Source: an uncultured Roseateles sp.
GTDB lineage: Bacteria > Pseudomonadota > Gammaproteobacteria > Burkholderiales > Burkholderiaceae_C
DNA: 64,000 bases
Direction: 5' to 3'
Assembly: GCF_945956965.1 (NCBI RefSeq)
Contig: NZ_CAMFJS010000002.1
Coordinates: forward strand, 1 to 64,000
The translations under genes and the position numbers were made by a program. The notes beneath the pieces were generated by a model that did no database searches, was not told where the DNA came from, and saw only the letters and a program-made list of their open reading frames with translations. The stretch's first letter is position 1; every line of letters begins with the position of its first letter. Of this stretch, positions 18,864-30,457 are shown in pieces.

Positions 18864-20414
18864 ATGAGCGTAGATATGCAAAGCGTAGGGATGCAAGGCG
18901 AGAATTCGCAGGGCGCAGACACGCTGGGAGCGGACCTTTGGCAGCGCGGATGTGAGCGTTTGGCCACCGAGTTGCCCGAACAACAATTCAACACCTGGAT
19001 TCGCCCCTTGCCACCGGCCATGGTGGCCGAAGGCGCGAGCGCCGATGGTCTGGTGTTTTCGCTGCGGGTGCCCAACCGCTTCAAGCTGGACTGGATCCGC
19101 AACCAGTACGCCGGCCGCATCGAATCCATTTTGACCGAGTTGGCCGGCAAACCGGCCCGCCTGGAACTGGCCCTGGCCGCCCGCGAACCGATGGCGCGCG
19201 CCGTGGCCGCCCCGGCCAATACCGTTGCCGCCAATCAGCCCATGGCCGTCGGCCAGGTGCTGCACAACGGCCTGCGGCCGGTGTCCGCCGGACCCAGCCC
19301 GGCCCCAGTCGCAGCACCGGCCAATGGCCCGCTGACCCACGGCCAGCCCGTGGCGCAAGCGCCTGCGCCGCAGAACCTGCCGCCGAGCGCCAGCCGCCAC
19401 CGCATCAATAGTGCGCTGACTTTTGACAACCTCGTCCCCGGCCGCGCCAACCAGATGGCACGCACCGCCGCCCTGCATGTGGCCGGCGCTCCGGGCGCGA
19501 TGTACAACCCGCTGTTCATCTACGGCGGCGTGGGCCTGGGCAAGACCCATTTGATCCACGCCGTGGGTAACGCCCTGCTGAAGGACAAGCCCGATGCGCG
19601 GGTGCTTTACCTGCACGCCGAGCAGTTCATCTCCGACGTGGTGAAGAACTACCAGCGCAAGACTTTTGATGAGCTGAAGGCCAAGTACCACTCGCTCGAT
19701 CTGCTGCTGATCGACGATGTGCAGTTCTTCGCCGGCAAAGAGCGCACGCAGGAAGAGTTCTTCAACGCCTTCGAAGCCCTGCTGGCCAAGCGCGCCCACA
19801 TCATCATGACCAGCGACACCTACCCCAAGGGTCTGGCTGATATCGATGAGCGCCTCACCAGCCGTTTCGACGCCGGCCTGACGGTGGCCATCGAGCCGCC
19901 CGAGCTGGAAATGCGAGTGGCGATTCTGATCAAGAAGGCCGAAGCCGAGCAGACGCCCATGCCCGAAGACGTGGCCTTCTTCATCGCCAAGAATGTGCGC
20001 GCCAACGTGCGTGAGCTGGAAGGCGCCTTGCGCAAGGTGCTGGCCTACAGCCGCTTCAGCCACAAGGAAATCAATATCCAGCTGGCCCGCGAAGCGCTGA
20101 AAGACCTGCTCTCGATCCAGAACCGCCAAGTGTCTGTGGAAAACATCCAAAAGACCGTGGCCGACTTCTACAAGATCAAGATCGCCGATATGTACAGCAA
20201 GAAGCGCCCGGCCAGCATTGCCCGGCCGCGCCAGATTGCCATGTACCTGGCCAAGGAAATGACGCAAAAGAGCCTGCCCGAGATCGGCGAGCTGTTCGGC
20301 GGCCGCGACCACACCACCGTGCTGCATGCGGTGCGCAAAATCGGCGGCGAGCGGCAGAAGAACACCGAGCTCAACCAGCAATTGCACGTGCTGGAACAGA
20401 CGCTCAAAGGCTGA
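18864..20414 (+). CDS. dnaA: Chromosomal replication initiator protein DnaA
   Basis: This 516-aa AAA+ protein binds DnaA boxes and opens the origin. Domain I is at about 10-100, with a long Ala/Pro linker (domain II) of about 110-175. Domain III has Walker [10 protein letters not shown] near 220-228 and Walker B L-L-L-I-D-D-V-Q. Domain IV carries the DNA-binding signature [14 protein letters not shown] near 479-492. The linker is longer than in E. coli (total 467 aa), as is common in betaproteobacteria. It starts at ATG 18864, with no upstream in-frame start before a stop. dnaN follows after 124 bases. Confidence 0.98.
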   Translation: MSVDMQSVGMQGENSQGADTLGADLWQRGCERLATELPEQQFNTWIRPLPPAMVAEGASADGLVFSLRVPNRFKLDWIRNQYAGRIESILTELAGKPARLELALAAREPMARAVAAPANTVAANQPMAVGQVLHNGLRPVSAGPSPAPVAAPANGPLTHGQPVAQAPAPQNLPPSASRHRINSALTFDNLVPGRANQMARTAALHVAGAPGAMYNPLFIYGGVGLGKTHLIHAVGNALLKDKPDARVLYLHAEQFISDVVKNYQRKTFDELKAKYHSLDLLLIDDVQFFAGKERTQEEFFNAFEALLAKRAHIIMTSDTYPKGLADIDERLTSRFDAGLTVAIEPPELEMRVAILIKKAEAEQTPMPEDVAFFIAKNVRANVRELEGALRKVLAYSRFSHKEINIQLAREALKDLLSIQNRQVSVENIQKTVADFYKIKIADMYSKKRPASIARPRQIAMYLAKEMTQKSLPEIGELFGGRDHTTVLHAVRKIGGERQKNTELNQQLHVLEQTLKG

Positions 20415-20538
20415 TCGATCGCCCGGCCAAACACTTGGCCGCAAAGACATGGTTTCCATGCGGCAGAAACAGCCCATAACTAAGTCAAAATGCGCGGTGT
20501 TTCGCGCGCGCGCTCCAGACAAATGAAAAGAGGTTGAC

Positions 20539-21660
20539 ATGATTGTGTTGAAAGCCACCCAGGACAAGGTACTGACCGCCTTGCAGGCCGTCGCCGGCAT
20601 CGTCGAGCGGCGTCACACCTTGCCCATCCTGGCCAATGTGCTGATACGCAAAACCGGCGGCTCGCTGGAGCTGACCACCAGCGACCTGGAAATCCAGGTG
20701 CGCACCACCGCCGAGCTGGGCGGTGATGCGGGCGACTTCACCACCACCGTGGGTGCACGCAAGCTGATCGACATCCTGCGCTCCATGCCTTCGGACCAGA
20801 CCGTCTCGCTGACGGCCAACGCCTCCAAGCTGACGCTGCAGGGCGGCAAGAGCCGTTTCACTCTGCAGACCCTGCCCTCGGACGACTTCCCCCTGGTGCA
20901 AGAGGCGGCTGACTTCGGCCCCGCCTTCAGCGTGCCCCAGAAGACGCTCAAGAGCCTGATCAACCAGGTGCACTTCTCGATGGCGGTGCATGACATCCGC
21001 TACTACCTGAACGGCATCTTGTTCGTCGCCGAAGGCAAGAATCTCACGCTGGTCGCCACCGACGGTCACCGCCTGGCCCTGGCCCAGGCCGAACTGGAAA
21101 CCGAAATCCCCAAGCAAGAAGTCATCTTGCCGCGCAAGACCGTGCTGGAACTGATGCGCTTGCTCAAAGACGGCAAGGGTGAAGACGACAACCAGCCCAT
21201 CGAGATGCGCTTCGCCGGCAATCAGGCCAAGTTCAGCTTCTCGGGCATGGAGTTCGTGACCAAGCTGGTGGAAGGCAAGTTCCCGGACTACAACCGCGTC
21301 ATCCCCAAGAACCACAAGTTCAATGTGACCCTGGGCCGCACGACGCTGCTGTCCTCGCTGCAGCGCGCCGCGATTCTGACCAGCGAAAAGTTCAAGGCCG
21401 TGCGCCTGAGCTTCGAGCCGGGCCTGCTGAGCATCGCCTCCAGCAATGCCGAGCAAGAAGAGGCCAAGGAAGAAATCGAAATCGATTACGGCGGCGACCT
21501 GATCGAAACCGGCTTCAACGTGACCTATCTGATGGACGTGCTGCAGAACATGAGCCAAGACATGGTCAGCATCGATTTGAACGACAGCTCGGCCAGCGCC
21601 CTGATCACCATCCCTGAGCAGAGCGGCTTCAAATACGTCGTCATGCCAATGCGCATCTAA
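20539..21660 (+). CDS. dnaN: DNA polymerase III sliding clamp (beta subunit)
   Basis: The 373-aa clamp forms a dimeric ring that holds Pol III on DNA. It has the usual three-domain length (E. coli 366) and the C-terminus Y-V-V-M-P-M-R-I, typical of DnaN. A ribosome site AAGAGG lies before ATG 20539. A CATGG-TTT-CCATG palindrome (20448-20460) sits in the dnaA-dnaN spacer, with unknown role. Confidence 0.98.
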   Translation: MIVLKATQDKVLTALQAVAGIVERRHTLPILANVLIRKTGGSLELTTSDLEIQVRTTAELGGDAGDFTTTVGARKLIDILRSMPSDQTVSLTANASKLTLQGGKSRFTLQTLPSDDFPLVQEAADFGPAFSVPQKTLKSLINQVHFSMAVHDIRYYLNGILFVAEGKNLTLVATDGHRLALAQAELETEIPKQEVILPRKTVLELMRLLKDGKGEDDNQPIEMRFAGNQAKFSFSGMEFVTKLVEGKFPDYNRVIPKNHKFNVTLGRTTLLSSLQRAAILTSEKFKAVRLSFEPGLLSIASSNAEQEEAKEEIEIDYGGDLIETGFNVTYLMDVLQNMSQDMVSIDLNDSSASALITIPEQSGFKYVVMPMRI

Positions 21661-21680
21661 CGACAGCTAACGAATCAATC

Positions 21681-21714
21681 AAGCGGGCTTGTGGTTTTCT
21701 AACCCGGCCCGCTT
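21681..21714. other. Hairpin between dnaN and gyrB
   Basis: AAGCGGGC and GCCCGCTT form an 8-bp stem with an 18-base loop 20 bases after dnaN. The downstream T-run (CTTTT) is short, so it may attenuate and not fully stop read-through into gyrB. Confidence 0.4.
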
Positions 21715-21726
21715 CAGTGCTTTTAA

Positions 21727-24351
<2,625 letters not shown>

Positions 24352-24430
24352 GTCGTCTACTGATTGTGGAACCTCAGTCGTCAGCATCTACTCCCGCATT
24401 GGTGTTCGACAGTCCTTCGCGAACACAGAG

Positions 24431-24640
24431 ATGAAGGCATTTCTAGTCGCTCCGCAGAGCACAGCAGCACTGATTGAGTTGAACTTGACCCCTTTGAACT
24501 ATCTTGAAGGGCGCTCTCACTTTCTCGCCAAACTGAAAACTAACTTCTTTTGCTTCTTGGCCAACGCGGCGAAGGAGGGAAAGCAATGCCTTTTGGTACG
24601 GTTGGCGAAAAGTTTATGGGCTGACAGGGAAAGAGCATGA
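24431..24640 (+). CDS. 69-aa protein, first gene of the KGGVGR-ATPase cassette
   Basis: The frame runs from ATG 24431 (MKAFLVAPQST) to TGA 24638-24640 and overlaps the next start (ATGA), which supports it being translated. It has a Leu-rich N-terminal part, a hydrophobic patch N-F-F-C-F-L-A-N and a basic tail. No family is recognised. No membrane helix is convincing. The ribosome site is weak. An in-frame start inside the gyrB end at 24302 would add 43 residues but is unlikely. Base composition is low for this genome (28 G+C of 60 at 24481-24540). Confidence 0.5.
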   Translation: MKAFLVAPQSTAALIELNLTPLNYLEGRSHFLAKLKTNFFCFLANAAKEGKQCLLVRLAKSLWADRERA

Positions 24641-25053
24641 GCGCGATCCCTTTTACCAATCGTGAATTGACGCGTGCGATGCGAGAGTTGGAGGCCGTGG
24701 CTACGCCTCCAACTGAATCAGCGCGGAAAAACCCACATCGCTTGTTGCTGTTCTATGCGGTGGAGTGCGGATTGAAAGCCGTTTGGCTCAGACGCCAACG
24801 GCGAGACGTGTTTGATAGCGTCGATATCACCAAAACTGGCCACAACCTACGGCAAGTTCTGAAGGAGCTAAACGTGGGAGCGCATCTGGCGCTGCCGGAG
24901 TCCTTTCAACTGGAAAGGCCAGTGCGACGTGCGCAGTTTGGCGACATTCATCAAGCCTGGCGGTATGGGGGAAAGTGTTTCTCCCCAACGGACGAAGACT
25001 GCGAGAAGCAATTGCTAAAAGTGTTGAGTTGGATTCAAGGAGAGCTCAAATGA
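24637..25053 (+). CDS. HEPN-like small helical protein, second gene of the cassette
   Basis: This 138-aa, all-helical protein starts at ATG 24637. The block L-L-F-Y-A-V-E-C-G-L-K-A-V-W near residues 35-49 and G-H-N-L-R-Q-V-L-K-E-L near 68-78 resemble the first and third helices of HEPN-type proteins, which are often toxins or RNases in defence loci. A canonical catalytic Arg-x(4-6)-His motif is not evident, so it may be a non-catalytic HEPN or a different helical fold. It overlaps both neighbours by four bases, so stoichiometric production with the ATPase is likely. The family match is an inference. Confidence 0.6.
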   Translation: MSAIPFTNRELTRAMRELEAVATPPTESARKNPHRLLLFYAVECGLKAVWLRRQRRDVFDSVDITKTGHNLRQVLKELNVGAHLALPESFQLERPVRRAQFGDIHQAWRYGGKCFSPTDEDCEKQLLKVLSWIQGELK

Positions 25054-27821
25054 ACGCAAACAACACAATAGCTGAACGTTTGCTGACTTGGCTTGATGTG
25101 GAGCGCCTACTCAAGCAGCGTACGGTGCTTTGGTCAAAATTGCCCCCTGGTGTACTCGGCCTAGACTGCTTTGCCAGCGGTATGGAAGTCCGTTACGGAG
25201 CGGCATCAGAACAGTGCATCGACACATGGTTAGCGCAGATCTTTGGCAGTGCTTTTCTTCCTGTACCAAGAGCAGTCCAACTGCGCATCGGCAACGCAAT
25301 TTATCCCATCGAATTGCTTGAAGAGCCAGGAACGACCTTACCCGCTATCGGAAAAAGCTACCCGCTGTGGCGCGATGTAACCTACCTGTCAACTGATCAA
25401 GAAGAATCCACTAGTGAGGATGACCAAGAGGCAACGGTCCAGTCCTCCTACAACGTTCCCGGTCGAGAGCCCACTCGATTCGTTGAGGGACCAGATTTGG
25501 TTTCCTTCCATTCGTTCAAGGGCGGCGTAGGGCGCACCACCGCGCTAATGACCTACGTGACGGCTTGCTTGCGTGACGCCACCCCGGGGACCAAGAAGAT
25601 TTTGGTAGTCGATGCCGACCTGGAAGCCCCCGGTGTCAGCTTCTGGCTTGATGATGCCAACCGCCCAAGCGTCTCCTTCGTGCAATTGCTAGAGGCGCTG
25701 CATTACCCTCCTGCTGGGCTGGATGCCAGCTTGGACTTCTTTGCAGAGGAGTTGCGCAAAACATCCATGAGTTTTGGTGGATTGCAACGCGAACTGTTTG
25801 TGCTGCCGGCGGCATTGGATCTTGCCGAAATTCAAGACATGCCCGTGAGCCCTGAGCACCTGGCACGCGATCCACTCAACCCCTGGAAGCTTAGCGATCA
25901 TTTGCATGCATTGGGCAAGCGTCTGGGCGCAGATGTGGTGTTCGTGGATCTCCGTGCGGGACTTAGTGAACTAGCAAGTCCAATTTTGTTCGACCCACGC
26001 GTTGATCACTTTTTTGTCAGCACGGTGGCACCCCAGTCAGTGCTAGGGATGAAGGAAGTGTTACGACGGCTGTATGCCAACAATCGCCTTTTACCCAGTA
26101 GCTGGCAGGAAGAGGTCCGGCCCACAGTAGTGCTGAGCCTACTGACCAAGGAACTGCGCGATGCTGGGCTCTACGAAAGTGCATTAAAGACATTGGGGGC
26201 AGCCTACCCCGCGGACGACCCGCTGACTCCAGCCGTGCAATGGCTGGAAGCAGAGTTTTTGAGCACCTTAATGTCAATTGGCTCACTGCGTGAAGCGCTA
26301 GACAACTTGCCGCAATCCCAACGCTTGTATGCAAGTGCCTCGGATTGGGCGAAAGCCCTGTATTTCCAAGCATCGCCTGAATCAGCAGTTGCTGCGTTAA
26401 CAGGGTCGACCGATGTTTCTATCGCCCGGAAGTCGGCTGAGCGACTGTTCGAAGTCTGTACGTCTGCTGAGTTTGCTGAGGGTAGCCAAGCAAGCTCAAT
26501 CCTCGCCACTGAACCCTTGCTAAACCTTGGAAAACACTTCGCTCACGATCTGCCCAACGTTCTGATGATTGGAGCCAAGGGGGCAGGTAAGACTTTCACT
26601 TTCCGGCAAGCAGTTCTGGCTGGCGGATGGACGGCCTTCTTGAGCAAGCTTGGCTTCGATCCGGCGAACACCAGCGACGCGCACACATTCCCTGTGCTGT
26701 GGTCTGACAACATAGCTGACAAGCCCGATGGTGAAATCAAGACTGCGCAAATTCGAACGATTGAATCCATCGGCGGCGACAAAGTAAATCTACTCAGCGG
26801 GAACGAGGTGCGAAAGCGGATTGATGCCGCGCTCAAGAATCCACCCGGACATTGGGAGAACTTCTGGGATGAACTAGTCGCCGCTCAGTTCGGAATCAAG
26901 AACGGGGGGTTGAAAGAAGTCAACGACCTTTTGATCATCAAGTCGGCGCGAACGATTCTGATGTTTGACGGCATCGAAGACGCCTTTGGCGATGCAGAAG
27001 TAGCCCCGGCAGGGGATGCCATTCAGGCTTTGCTGCGCTTGCCAAATCGAATTAGCGAGCTAGGCAATCCACACCTTGGTGCGTTGGTATTTGTACGAAT
27101 CGATTACGTGCAATCAACTATTCGGCAGAACACCGGCCAATGGCTCCAGAGGTTTCAGCCGTTCCGTCTGCATTGGAACGCAGAGAGCTTTCTTCGATTA
27201 GCTTTTATGTTGAGCAGTCAGGCAGGCGTGCATTCATCGCAAAGCCCAGCCGAATCTCTACATCTCGAAGAGTTGAAACAAGAGCTAGAGCGGTTGTGGG
27301 GCAAAAAGCTAGGTAGCGAGAAATCAAAGGAAGCACATTCTGCACGTTGGGTGTATGCAGCACTGTGCGACCTTAAAGGCAATGTTCAGGCACGTGACTT
27401 GGTTCGGTTCTTAAAGTTCGCGGCGGATGAGGAGGCCAAACGCACAGGGCCAACATGGTCACATCGCTTGTTGGCACCGGAGTCGATGCGCAAGGCTGTC
27501 CCACGCTGCAGTGAAGAAAAGGTCACCGAGGCAAAAGCAGAAATCGCATCGCTTAGGAAATGGTCGGAACTGATGACTGAAAAGCACATCCGAAACTTGA
27601 AGGTGCCATTCAGTGCTGCGCAAGCTGGGCTCGATGCAAGCACACTCAGCACGCTGCAAGAGATCGGGGTTATTTACGAGGATTTGGATGGCAAGCTGGG
27701 CGAGGAGCGTCTGTTTTTGCCGGAAATCTACCGATCCGGCTTAGGCTTTGAAACGTCAGCAGCTGGGCGTCCACGTATGCAAGCACTGTTGAAAAAGAAC
27801 ATTGGTGTAATTCCTTTGTGA
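25050..27821 (+). CDS. KGGVGR-motif variant ParA/MinD-like ATPase fused to a second P-loop NTPase
   Basis: This 923-aa protein starts at ATG 25050, overlapping the HEPN-like stop. Residues 1-145 are a variable N-terminal domain ending in an acidic linker. The first ATPase (about 148-380) has a deviant Walker A, KGGVGRTT at 157-164, in place of the ParA KGGVGKTT. V-V-D-A-D-L-E-A-P-G follows at 187-195, then D-V-V-F-V-D-L near 295. The second NTPase (about 500-720) has G-A-K-G-A-G-K-T at 508-515 and Walker B I-L-M-F-D-G-I-E-D at 636-644. The C-terminus (about 780-923) looks helical, perhaps winged-helix. NCBI names similar proteins KGGVGR-motif variant AAA ATPase. No target is known. The cassette context suggests a phage-defence sensor or effector. 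Confidence 0.85.
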   Translation: MNANNTIAERLLTWLDVERLLKQRTVLWSKLPPGVLGLDCFASGMEVRYGAASEQCIDTWLAQIFGSAFLPVPRAVQLRIGNAIYPIELLEEPGTTLPAIGKSYPLWRDVTYLSTDQEESTSEDDQEATVQSSYNVPGREPTRFVEGPDLVSFHSFKGGVGRTTALMTYVTACLRDATPGTKKILVVDADLEAPGVSFWLDDANRPSVSFVQLLEALHYPPAGLDASLDFFAEELRKTSMSFGGLQRELFVLPAALDLAEIQDMPVSPEHLARDPLNPWKLSDHLHALGKRLGADVVFVDLRAGLSELASPILFDPRVDHFFVSTVAPQSVLGMKEVLRRLYANNRLLPSSWQEEVRPTVVLSLLTKELRDAGLYESALKTLGAAYPADDPLTPAVQWLEAEFLSTLMSIGSLREALDNLPQSQRLYASASDWAKALYFQASPESAVAALTGSTDVSIARKSAERLFEVCTSAEFAEGSQASSILATEPLLNLGKHFAHDLPNVLMIGAKGAGKTFTFRQAVLAGGWTAFLSKLGFDPANTSDAHTFPVLWSDNIADKPDGEIKTAQIRTIESIGGDKVNLLSGNEVRKRIDAALKNPPGHWENFWDELVAAQFGIKNGGLKEVNDLLIIKSARTILMFDGIEDAFGDAEVAPAGDAIQALLRLPNRISELGNPHLGALVFVRIDYVQSTIRQNTGQWLQRFQPFRLHWNAESFLRLAFMLSSQAGVHSSQSPAESLHLEELKQELERLWGKKLGSEKSKEAHSARWVYAALCDLKGNVQARDLVRFLKFAADEEAKRTGPTWSHRLLAPESMRKAVPRCSEEKVTEAKAEIASLRKWSELMTEKHIRNLKVPFSAAQAGLDASTLSTLQEIGVIYEDLDGKLGEERLFLPEIYRSGLGFETSAAGRPRMQALLKKNIGVIPL

Positions 27822-28230
27822 TTCACCAACGTTTGCCAGTTGGCGGGCCAGAATCAGCCATCTCCAACTGGTTGGCGACTTAGCTGGTGCAGAGGGCTAT
27901 TACGCGGCAATCCGGAAGAGTCGAGAGAGTCCTTTTCCGATAGGGACTTGCTATCACAGCGCAGCACGCCACCTATGAAATCATCCTCGTTGTGCAGACT
28001 TATCAGCTAGCCAGCTGATCGTAGATACACAGCCCGGCCGGAAACGTCGGGCAGAGAAGCGCTCCCAACGACATTCACGCTTTACATTCACCCGCCCAAA
28101 CAGCGCGATGCAGTTCGTCATGCCCAGTAACCTAGCCATGACGCTGCCTGCCCCTGCGCCCACGCGAGCCGACCACGACGCCCCGACGAATGCGGCTCCT
28201 AAAATGTCAGTTTTCCCAAATTGAGTAGGC
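27822..28230. other. Spacer on the right flank of the cassette
   Basis: It has an inverted repeat CCAGTTGG / CCAACTGG (27836-27843 and 27864-27871) right after the ATPase stop, too loose for a clear terminator. On the minus strand a frame ends near 27981. It has protein-like composition but no credible start, and could be the remains of a gene or of a mobile element boundary. No tRNA or attachment site was recognised. Confidence 0.4.
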
Positions 28231-29328
28231 GTGAGTGTCGTGAAGTCCTTGATTCGTTCGCAGTGGGTGCCCGGGCGTCGGCGCTTTGTGGGTTTGGCCG
28301 GTGCTGCTGTGGCCCTGGGTGGAGGCTTGGGCTCCTTGGGCGCTATGGCGCAGGCAGAGTTGCGCGGGGCGGGCGCCACGTTTCCGGCCAAGCTGTATCA
28401 GCGCTGGGGGCGGCAATATGCGCAGTCTGGCGGCCAGGTGGTGAACTACAAGCCGACGGGCTCGGGGGATGGCCTTCGCCAGGCGGTGGCTCGCAGTGTC
28501 GACTTTGCTTGCGTTGACACGCCGGTGTCGGCGCAAGAGTTGACTAAGCGCCGTTTGGTGCAAATTCCGACTTGCGTGGGCGGCTTGGTGCCGGTGGTGC
28601 AGGGCTTTGAGAACCAGAAGCTGAAGCTGACCGGCGAGTTGCTGGCCGACATCATGCTGGGCGACATTGAACGCTGGAACGATCCGCGCATTGCGGCGGT
28701 CAACAAGAATCTGCCCCTGCCCAATCGCCGCATCGTGCGGGTGGTGCGCAGCGACAAGTCCGGCAGCACCGAGAGCGTGACCCGCTACCTGGCCCAGCAG
28801 TCGTCCCGCTTCGCCACGGACGTGGGCAGCAGCGCGCTGCCCAAGTGGCCGGGCGAGGTGGTGGCGGCAGAAGGCACGGATGGCATCGCCCAGGCGGTGA
28901 AGGCAACGCCGGGCGCGATTGGCTTCGTCAGCTCAGACCGGGTGGACGCCGATGCCTTGGCCGGCGTGCAGCTGCGCAATCGCGATGGCCAGTTCGTCTC
29001 GGCTTCGGAGGCGGGTTTTCGCGCCGCCATTCTGAACAGCGAGCTGGCCCGCAGCGGACAAGACACAGCCAGCTTGCTGGACATGCCGGGCGCCGACGCC
29101 TGGCCGCTGACACAGACCACTTTTGTGCTGCTGGATGCCCTGCCGGCCACCGCCGCCAGCGTGGAGCCGGCGCTGAAGTTCTGGTACTGGTGTTTCAGCC
29201 GCGGCGATAACCTGACCAAGGGCACCGGCTTTGCCCCGCTGCCCACTTCGATGCAGACCAAGCTGGCCGGGCGCTTTGCCCAGGTGCGGCCGCAAAGCGG
29301 CGATCTGCCGCGTTATCAGATGCTCTGA
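28231..29328 (+). CDS. pstS: Phosphate-binding periplasmic protein, PstS-like (orphan)
   Basis: The protein is 365 aa from GTG 28231 (another GTG at 28240). The N-terminus has Arg-Arg-Arg-Phe-Val-Gly-Leu before a hydrophobic stretch and A-M-A-Q-A, so export may use the Tat route. The mature start G-A-G-A-T-F-P-A-x-L-Y-x-x-W and the later phosphate-contact block S-G-S-T-E-S are PstS signatures. It belongs to the PBP-like superfamily. There are no pstC, pstA, pstB or phoU genes nearby, so it is a stand-alone copy. It may serve a transporter coded elsewhere or another role in phosphate binding. Confidence 0.85.
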   Translation: MSVVKSLIRSQWVPGRRRFVGLAGAAVALGGGLGSLGAMAQAELRGAGATFPAKLYQRWGRQYAQSGGQVVNYKPTGSGDGLRQAVARSVDFACVDTPVSAQELTKRRLVQIPTCVGGLVPVVQGFENQKLKLTGELLADIMLGDIERWNDPRIAAVNKNLPLPNRRIVRVVRSDKSGSTESVTRYLAQQSSRFATDVGSSALPKWPGEVVAAEGTDGIAQAVKATPGAIGFVSSDRVDADALAGVQLRNRDGQFVSASEAGFRAAILNSELARSGQDTASLLDMPGADAWPLTQTTFVLLDALPATAASVEPALKFWYWCFSRGDNLTKGTGFAPLPTSMQTKLAGRFAQVRPQSGDLPRYQML

Positions 29329-29363
29329 ACCTAGGCGCTGTGGGCTTGGCCGGCTGAGCCAGC

Positions 29364-29380
29364 GGCGCTGGCCCAGCGCC
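29364..29380. repeat. 17-base palindrome after pstS
   Basis: GGCGCTGG-C-CCAGCGCC is a perfect inverted repeat 36 bases after the stop. It has no T-run. It may be an extragenic palindrome or weak RNA hairpin. Confidence 0.4.
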
Positions 29381-29428
29381 GATGCGGCATGATGCAAGCT
29401 GCCGCTTTGCTTTGATCAGGTTCCGCCC

Positions 29429-29665
29429 TTGAAGCCCTCACCCCTACGCCAGTTGCTGGCCCGGCGCACCGCAGGCCCTGACGCTGCCACGCCCCCGGAG
29501 CAGGCCCAAGCCCGTGCCCTGATCGCCGCCATTGATGCCGGCGGCATTCCCCTGCATCCCGCCAAGGTGAATCAGATTGCGCGGGACCTGGGCCTGGAGG
29601 TCTCGCGGGAGGCGCCGGTGGAGGCCACCATTGCGCGCATCCGCGAGCTGCTGCTGCGGGCCTGA
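29429..29665 (+). CDS. Small conserved-looking hypothetical protein
   Basis: This 78-aa protein is read from TTG 29429. It is helical, with a basic N-terminus, a P-P-E-Q-A-Q-A-R-A-L-I-A-A-I-D-A-G-G-I-P-L-H-P-A-K-V-N-Q-I segment and a final helix with I-R-E-L-L-L-R. The I-A-R-D-L-G-L-E-V block has the look of a small DNA-binding helix pair. No ATG is available, and the ribosome site is unclear. The function is unknown. Confidence 0.6.
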   Translation: MKPSPLRQLLARRTAGPDAATPPEQAQARALIAAIDAGGIPLHPAKVNQIARDLGLEVSREAPVEATIARIRELLLRA

Positions 29666-29720
29666 CCACAGGCCGCAGCTGGTGGCTAGGCCTTCGTGCA
29701 GAGCCAGCTCGCTCTTGCGC

Positions 29721-30287
29721 TTACTTGGCGGCCTTGGGCCGACCGTATTTCGCCGTGAAGCTGGCCTTGGCCAGCGCGTTGGCGTTGATCATGTAGCCGG
29801 CCAGGGCGGCGGTGGCGTCGGCGGGGATGTCGAGCTTGTCGGTCTTCAGCGCGTGCACGGTGAAGATGTAGCGATGCGGCTTGTCGCCTTGCGGCGGGCA
29901 TAGGCCGCCCCAGCCGGCCACGCCGTAGTCGATGCGCACATGGCTGGCACCCTTGGGCAAGTTGGCGCCGCCCACGGCACCGGCATCGGGCGCGAGTGCG
30001 CTCACATCGGCCGGCAGGTTGATGACGGACCAATGCCACCAACCGGAGCCGGTTGGCGCATCGGGGTCATACACCGTCACGGCGAAGGACTTGGTGCCAG
30101 CCGGCGCGCCGCGCCATTGCAGGGCGGGGGATTTGTTCTCGCCATTGCAGCCGAAGCCATTGAACTCGAGCTTGGCATCCATCCGGCTGCCCGGCTTGAT
30201 GTCAGGGCTGCTGAGTTGGAAGCCAGCGGCGTGAACGAGCGAAGCGGCGCCAAGCAGGGCGCTGGCAATCAAGACTTGTTGTTTCAT
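29721..30287 (-). CDS. YbhB/YbcL-type PEBP (Raf kinase inhibitor-like) secreted protein
   Basis: This 188-aa protein has a signal peptide ending A-S-L-V-H-A-A. The PEBP fold is shown by F-G-C-N-G-E-N-K-S-P-A-L-Q-W, then Y-D-P-D-A-P-T-G-S-G-W-W-H-W, then Y-G-x-x-G-W-G-G-L-C-P-P and the H-R-Y-I-F-T-V-H-A-L block. These line the ligand pocket of the family. Its bacterial role is not known. I chose ATG 30287 because it opens the signal peptide; the frame extends to 30338. A gap of 170 bases separates it from the AraC gene to its right, with the same direction of transcription. Confidence 0.88.
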   Translation of the reverse strand: MKQQVLIASALLGAASLVHAAGFQLSSPDIKPGSRMDAKLEFNGFGCNGENKSPALQWRGAPAGTKSFAVTVYDPDAPTGSGWWHWSVINLPADVSALAPDAGAVGGANLPKGASHVRIDYGVAGWGGLCPPQGDKPHRYIFTVHALKTDKLDIPADATAALAGYMINANALAKASFTAKYGRPKAAK

Positions 30288-30457
30288 GGCAGATGGATGG
30301 TGGAGTAGCTGAAGTGGATTAACTGAGCCCGGACACAAGGACCATTAACGATACAAGCCAATGGCCTGCGCCGCTATGGTCGCCGCCCCAGACCCAACCC
30401 GCTAGCCCGCAGACTTCATTTGCTGTGCGTCACACCGCGAGCAGCAGCAAGCAGGGC

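Noticed and set aside
27981-28391. 136-codon minus-strand frame beside pstS
   Set aside because: It starts inside the pstS signal peptide and has no ribosome site. At most it is a relic, noted under the spacer.
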